From positions 3,145 to 67,144 of the forward strand of contig DATCXQ010000925.1 in the NCBI GenBank assembly GCA_036565725.1: 64,000 bases of DNA, read 5' to 3'. The notes below the pieces were generated by a model that saw only the letters and a program-made list of their open reading frames with translations, did not search any database and was not told the DNA's origin. The stretch's first letter is position 1. Every line of letters begins with the position of its first letter. Positions 62,392 through 64,000 of the stretch are shown in pieces. The translations under genes and the position numbers were made by a program. Source of the stretch: JAJVID01 sp036565725. Its GTDB lineage: Bacteria; Acidobacteriota; Blastocatellia; RBC074.

Positions 62392-62477
62392 ATGGTACAC
62401 GGATTTAACTGATTGTGACGGATTCCGACGGATCAATCCGTAAAAATCCGTCACAATCAGTTAAATCCGTGTACCAT
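62392..62477. repeat. Perfect 33-bp inverted repeat
   Basis: Arms at 62392-62424 and 62445-62477 are exact reverse complements with a 20-nt loop that itself contains GGAT/ATCC. It begins three bases after the GxxExxY stop codon. It may be a terminator or part of a mobile palindrome. Confidence 0.95.
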
Positions 62478-62500
62478 CATCGATTCAAAAAAGGATCTTT

Positions 62501-63883
62501 ATGAGTCACTCAAACTGTTCACGCCGCCAGATGGTTCGCTCGCTCTTCAGCGGCTCGATCCTGATGCCCGCCGTCATCTCGCAACTGCTGGCTGCGGACG
62601 GTCGCGCCGCCGAGTTAGGGGCCGACAACCCGCTCGCGCCGAAGCAGCCGCACTTTCCGGCGATGGTCAAAAATGTAATCTTCATCTACCTGCCCGGCGG
62701 CTGTTCGCACGTGGATTCCTTCGATTACAAGCCGAAGCTGATCGACGACGCGAAGAACGGCCGTTTGTATCAGGGCAGACGCAAACTCGGCATGCCGCTC
62801 TGGGAGTTCAAACCGCGCGGCAAGAGCGGCGTCTATGTGAGCGACCTCTTCCCGCACATCGGCGAAGTGATTGACGACGTTTGCGTGATCAATTCGATGC
62901 GCAACGATCACAGCGACCATTTCCAGGCGACGCTCGGCATCCACACCGGCTCGGTCACGTTCAAACGTCCGAGCATCGGGTCGTGGGTTAGCTACGGACT
63001 CGGGACTGAGAACCAGAACCTGCCGTCGTTCGTGGCGCTCGCGCCGCTGCTGCCTTACACCGGCGCCCAGGCCTGGGACTCCGACTTTTTGCCAGCCGAG
63101 CATCAGGGCACGCGCGTCGTCGCGGGCGAAGAGCCTGTGCCGAACCTCAACCGCCGCTCGCCCTCGCCGAAAATTCAGGAGGCCGAACTGAACCTGCTTG
63201 AGCGCTTCAACCGCCGCCATTTGCGGACGCGCGAGACCGACCCGCAGCTAGAGGCCCGGATCAAGTCGTACGAGACCGCCTTCGGCATGCAGCAGGCGAT
63301 GCCGGAAGTTTTAGACCTATCGAAAGAAACTGACGCCACGTTGAAGCTTTACGGCTTAGAGCGCGGGCAGACCACTGGCTTCGGATGGCAGGCCATAGTC
63401 GCCCGCCGTATGGTCGAACGCGGCGTGCGATTTATTGAACTGATAGACGTCGGCGCGTCGAAGAACTGGGACGCCCACGGCGATATGAAGACGCATGAGC
63501 CGCTGGCGCGCAACATTGACAAGCCCATAGCCGGTTTGATCCGCGACCTGAAGTCGCGCGGCTTGTTCGACCAGACGCTGGTAGTGTGGACTACTGAATT
63601 CGGACGCACGCCCACCTCAGAGGGCGATTACGGACGCGGCCATTTCGCGAACGCCTTCTCTTCGTGGCTGGCCGGCGGCGGAGTCAAGGGCGGGATGGTT
63701 TACGGCAAGACTGACGATTACGGAATGAAAGTCGCCGAGAACGAATGCCACGTCCACGACTTCCACGCTACGATCCTGCATCTGCTCGGACTCGATCACA
63801 CCAGGCTGACTTTCAGGCACGGCGGGCGCGATTACCGACTGACCGACGTGCACGGCAACGTGGTCAAGGCGATTCTGGCGTGA
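62501..63883 (+). CDS. DUF1501-domain protein
   Basis: A 460-residue protein. The N-terminus SRRQMVRSLFSGSILMPAVI is a Tat-like leader. KNVIFIYLPGGCSHVDSFDY (about 52-71) is the start of the DUF1501 alkaline-phosphatase-like core. Later parts are NSMRNDHSDHFQATLGIHTG (about 131-150), RGVRFIELIDVGASKNWDAH (about 307-326), VVWTTEFGRTPTSEGDYGRG (about 363-382) and HVHDFHATILHLLGLDHTRL (about 417-436), which carry the typical Asp/His metal ligands. It is regularly encoded beside DUF1549/DUF1553 proteins and may hydrolyse phosphate or sulfate esters, but the role is unproven. It is expected to be exported. Confidence 0.94.
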   Translation: MSHSNCSRRQMVRSLFSGSILMPAVISQLLAADGRAAELGADNPLAPKQPHFPAMVKNVIFIYLPGGCSHVDSFDYKPKLIDDAKNGRLYQGRRKLGMPLWEFKPRGKSGVYVSDLFPHIGEVIDDVCVINSMRNDHSDHFQATLGIHTGSVTFKRPSIGSWVSYGLGTENQNLPSFVALAPLLPYTGAQAWDSDFLPAEHQGTRVVAGEEPVPNLNRRSPSPKIQEAELNLLERFNRRHLRTRETDPQLEARIKSYETAFGMQQAMPEVLDLSKETDATLKLYGLERGQTTGFGWQAIVARRMVERGVRFIELIDVGASKNWDAHGDMKTHEPLARNIDKPIAGLIRDLKSRGLFDQTLVVWTTEFGRTPTSEGDYGRGHFANAFSSWLAGGGVKGGMVYGKTDDYGMKVAENECHVHDFHATILHLLGLDHTRLTFRHGGRDYRLTDVHGNVVKAILA

Positions 63884-63907
63884 GGACTCTCGCATTAATC
63901 AACCACG

Positions 63908-63962
63908 AAGAAACGAAGAGCGCGAAGTTTTTTTGATCTTCTTTTCGCGCTCTTCGTTTCTT
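63908..63962. repeat. Perfect 19-bp inverted repeat, CGAAGAAACGAAGAG type
   Basis: Arms at 63908-63926 and 63944-63962 (AAGAAACGAAGAGCGCGAA and complement) are exact, with a 17-nt loop that starts with GTTTTTTT. It lies 25 bp after the DUF1501 stop codon and could terminate its transcript. Confidence 0.95.
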
Positions 63963-64000
63963 AGAGCGTTTATCAGATCAGTGTACGGAATGTGGCGGTA
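63963..64000. repeat. Left end of another palindromic element, cut by the window edge
   Basis: AGAGCGTTTATCAGATCAGTG followed by TACGG matches the outer arm of the elements at 8556 (AGAGCGGTTTTCAGATCTG) and 15260 (GGTTTGCAAATCAGTGTA). It directly follows the previous hairpin, so two palindromes are adjacent. Confidence 0.55.

Noticed and set aside
1..64000. CRISPR arrays, tRNA or rRNA genes
   Set aside because: Repeats seen are dispersed palindromes, not regularly spaced direct repeats, and no cloverleaf or rRNA sequence was recognised.

Overview
The window looks like a chromosomal segment of an Acidobacteriota bacterium, probably class Blastocatellia or a relative. The evidence is indirect: an Oar-type TonB-dependent receptor with a carboxypeptidase-regulatory N-domain, paired DUF1549/DUF1553 and DUF1501 genes, a membrane winged-helix regulator of a type common in that phylum, GC-rich coding DNA, and many intergenic palindromes. 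No rRNA, tRNA, CRISPR array or intact insertion sequence was seen.

Layout. 1-9.2 kb: an AtuA-like fragment cut by the window edge, three secreted alpha/beta-fold esterases, a LysR regulator, an M20 hydrolase with two altered metal-ligand positions, and a small cupin protein. 9.2-15.2 kb: a membrane protein, a two-gene M16 peptidase pair (one catalytic, one not) and a large secreted protein of unknown function. 15.4-17.1 kb: an ECF41-type sigma factor with its carboxymuconolactone decarboxylase partner, each preceded by the same TGTCACA-N15-CGTCTTC promoter. 17.1-26 kb: a Tat-lipoprotein amidase, DoxX, an eroding ArsR/SDR locus, an intact SDR and aldo/keto reductase, an ADP-ribosylglycohydrolase and a DUF1624 membrane protein. 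26.4-27.7 kb: a secreted phytase-like protein.

27.9-49.9 kb is a surface-polysaccharide locus. gmd and fcl make GDP-L-fucose and point left. Across a 1.37-kb non-coding region with promoter-like sequences (including a sigma-54 GG-N10-GC match) a rightward series begins: a FecR-like secreted protein, a TPR/carbohydrate-binding-like protein, an O-antigen ligase/polymerase, Wza- and Wzc-like proteins, an acyltransferase, a Wzm/Wzt ABC exporter, a nucleotide-amino-sugar set (Gfo/Idh, epimerase, two DegT aminotransferases, second acyltransferase), a glycosyltransferase-like protein and a second Wzt paralogue. It therefore combines parts of Wzy/Wza/Wzc-type and ABC-type export.

50-53.6 kb: an ECF42-type sigma factor with its YCII/DGPF partner behind a TGTCGA-N17-CGTC promoter, then a membrane protein and an exported protein with two YCII domains. 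53.6-58.9 kb: a membrane-anchored winged-helix regulator divergent from a TonB-dependent receptor, with GTTAC repeats between them. 59-64 kb: a DUF1549/DUF1553 cytochrome protein and a DUF1501 protein separated by a GxxExxY gene and a perfect palindrome.

The most unusual feature is the spacers. At least fifteen intergenic palindromes with arms of about 10-60 bp interrupt gene ends. Several share an outer arm of the type AGAGCGGTTT...CAATTGCGTGTACG around unrelated cores. All function calls are from reading the sequence; no database search was run.
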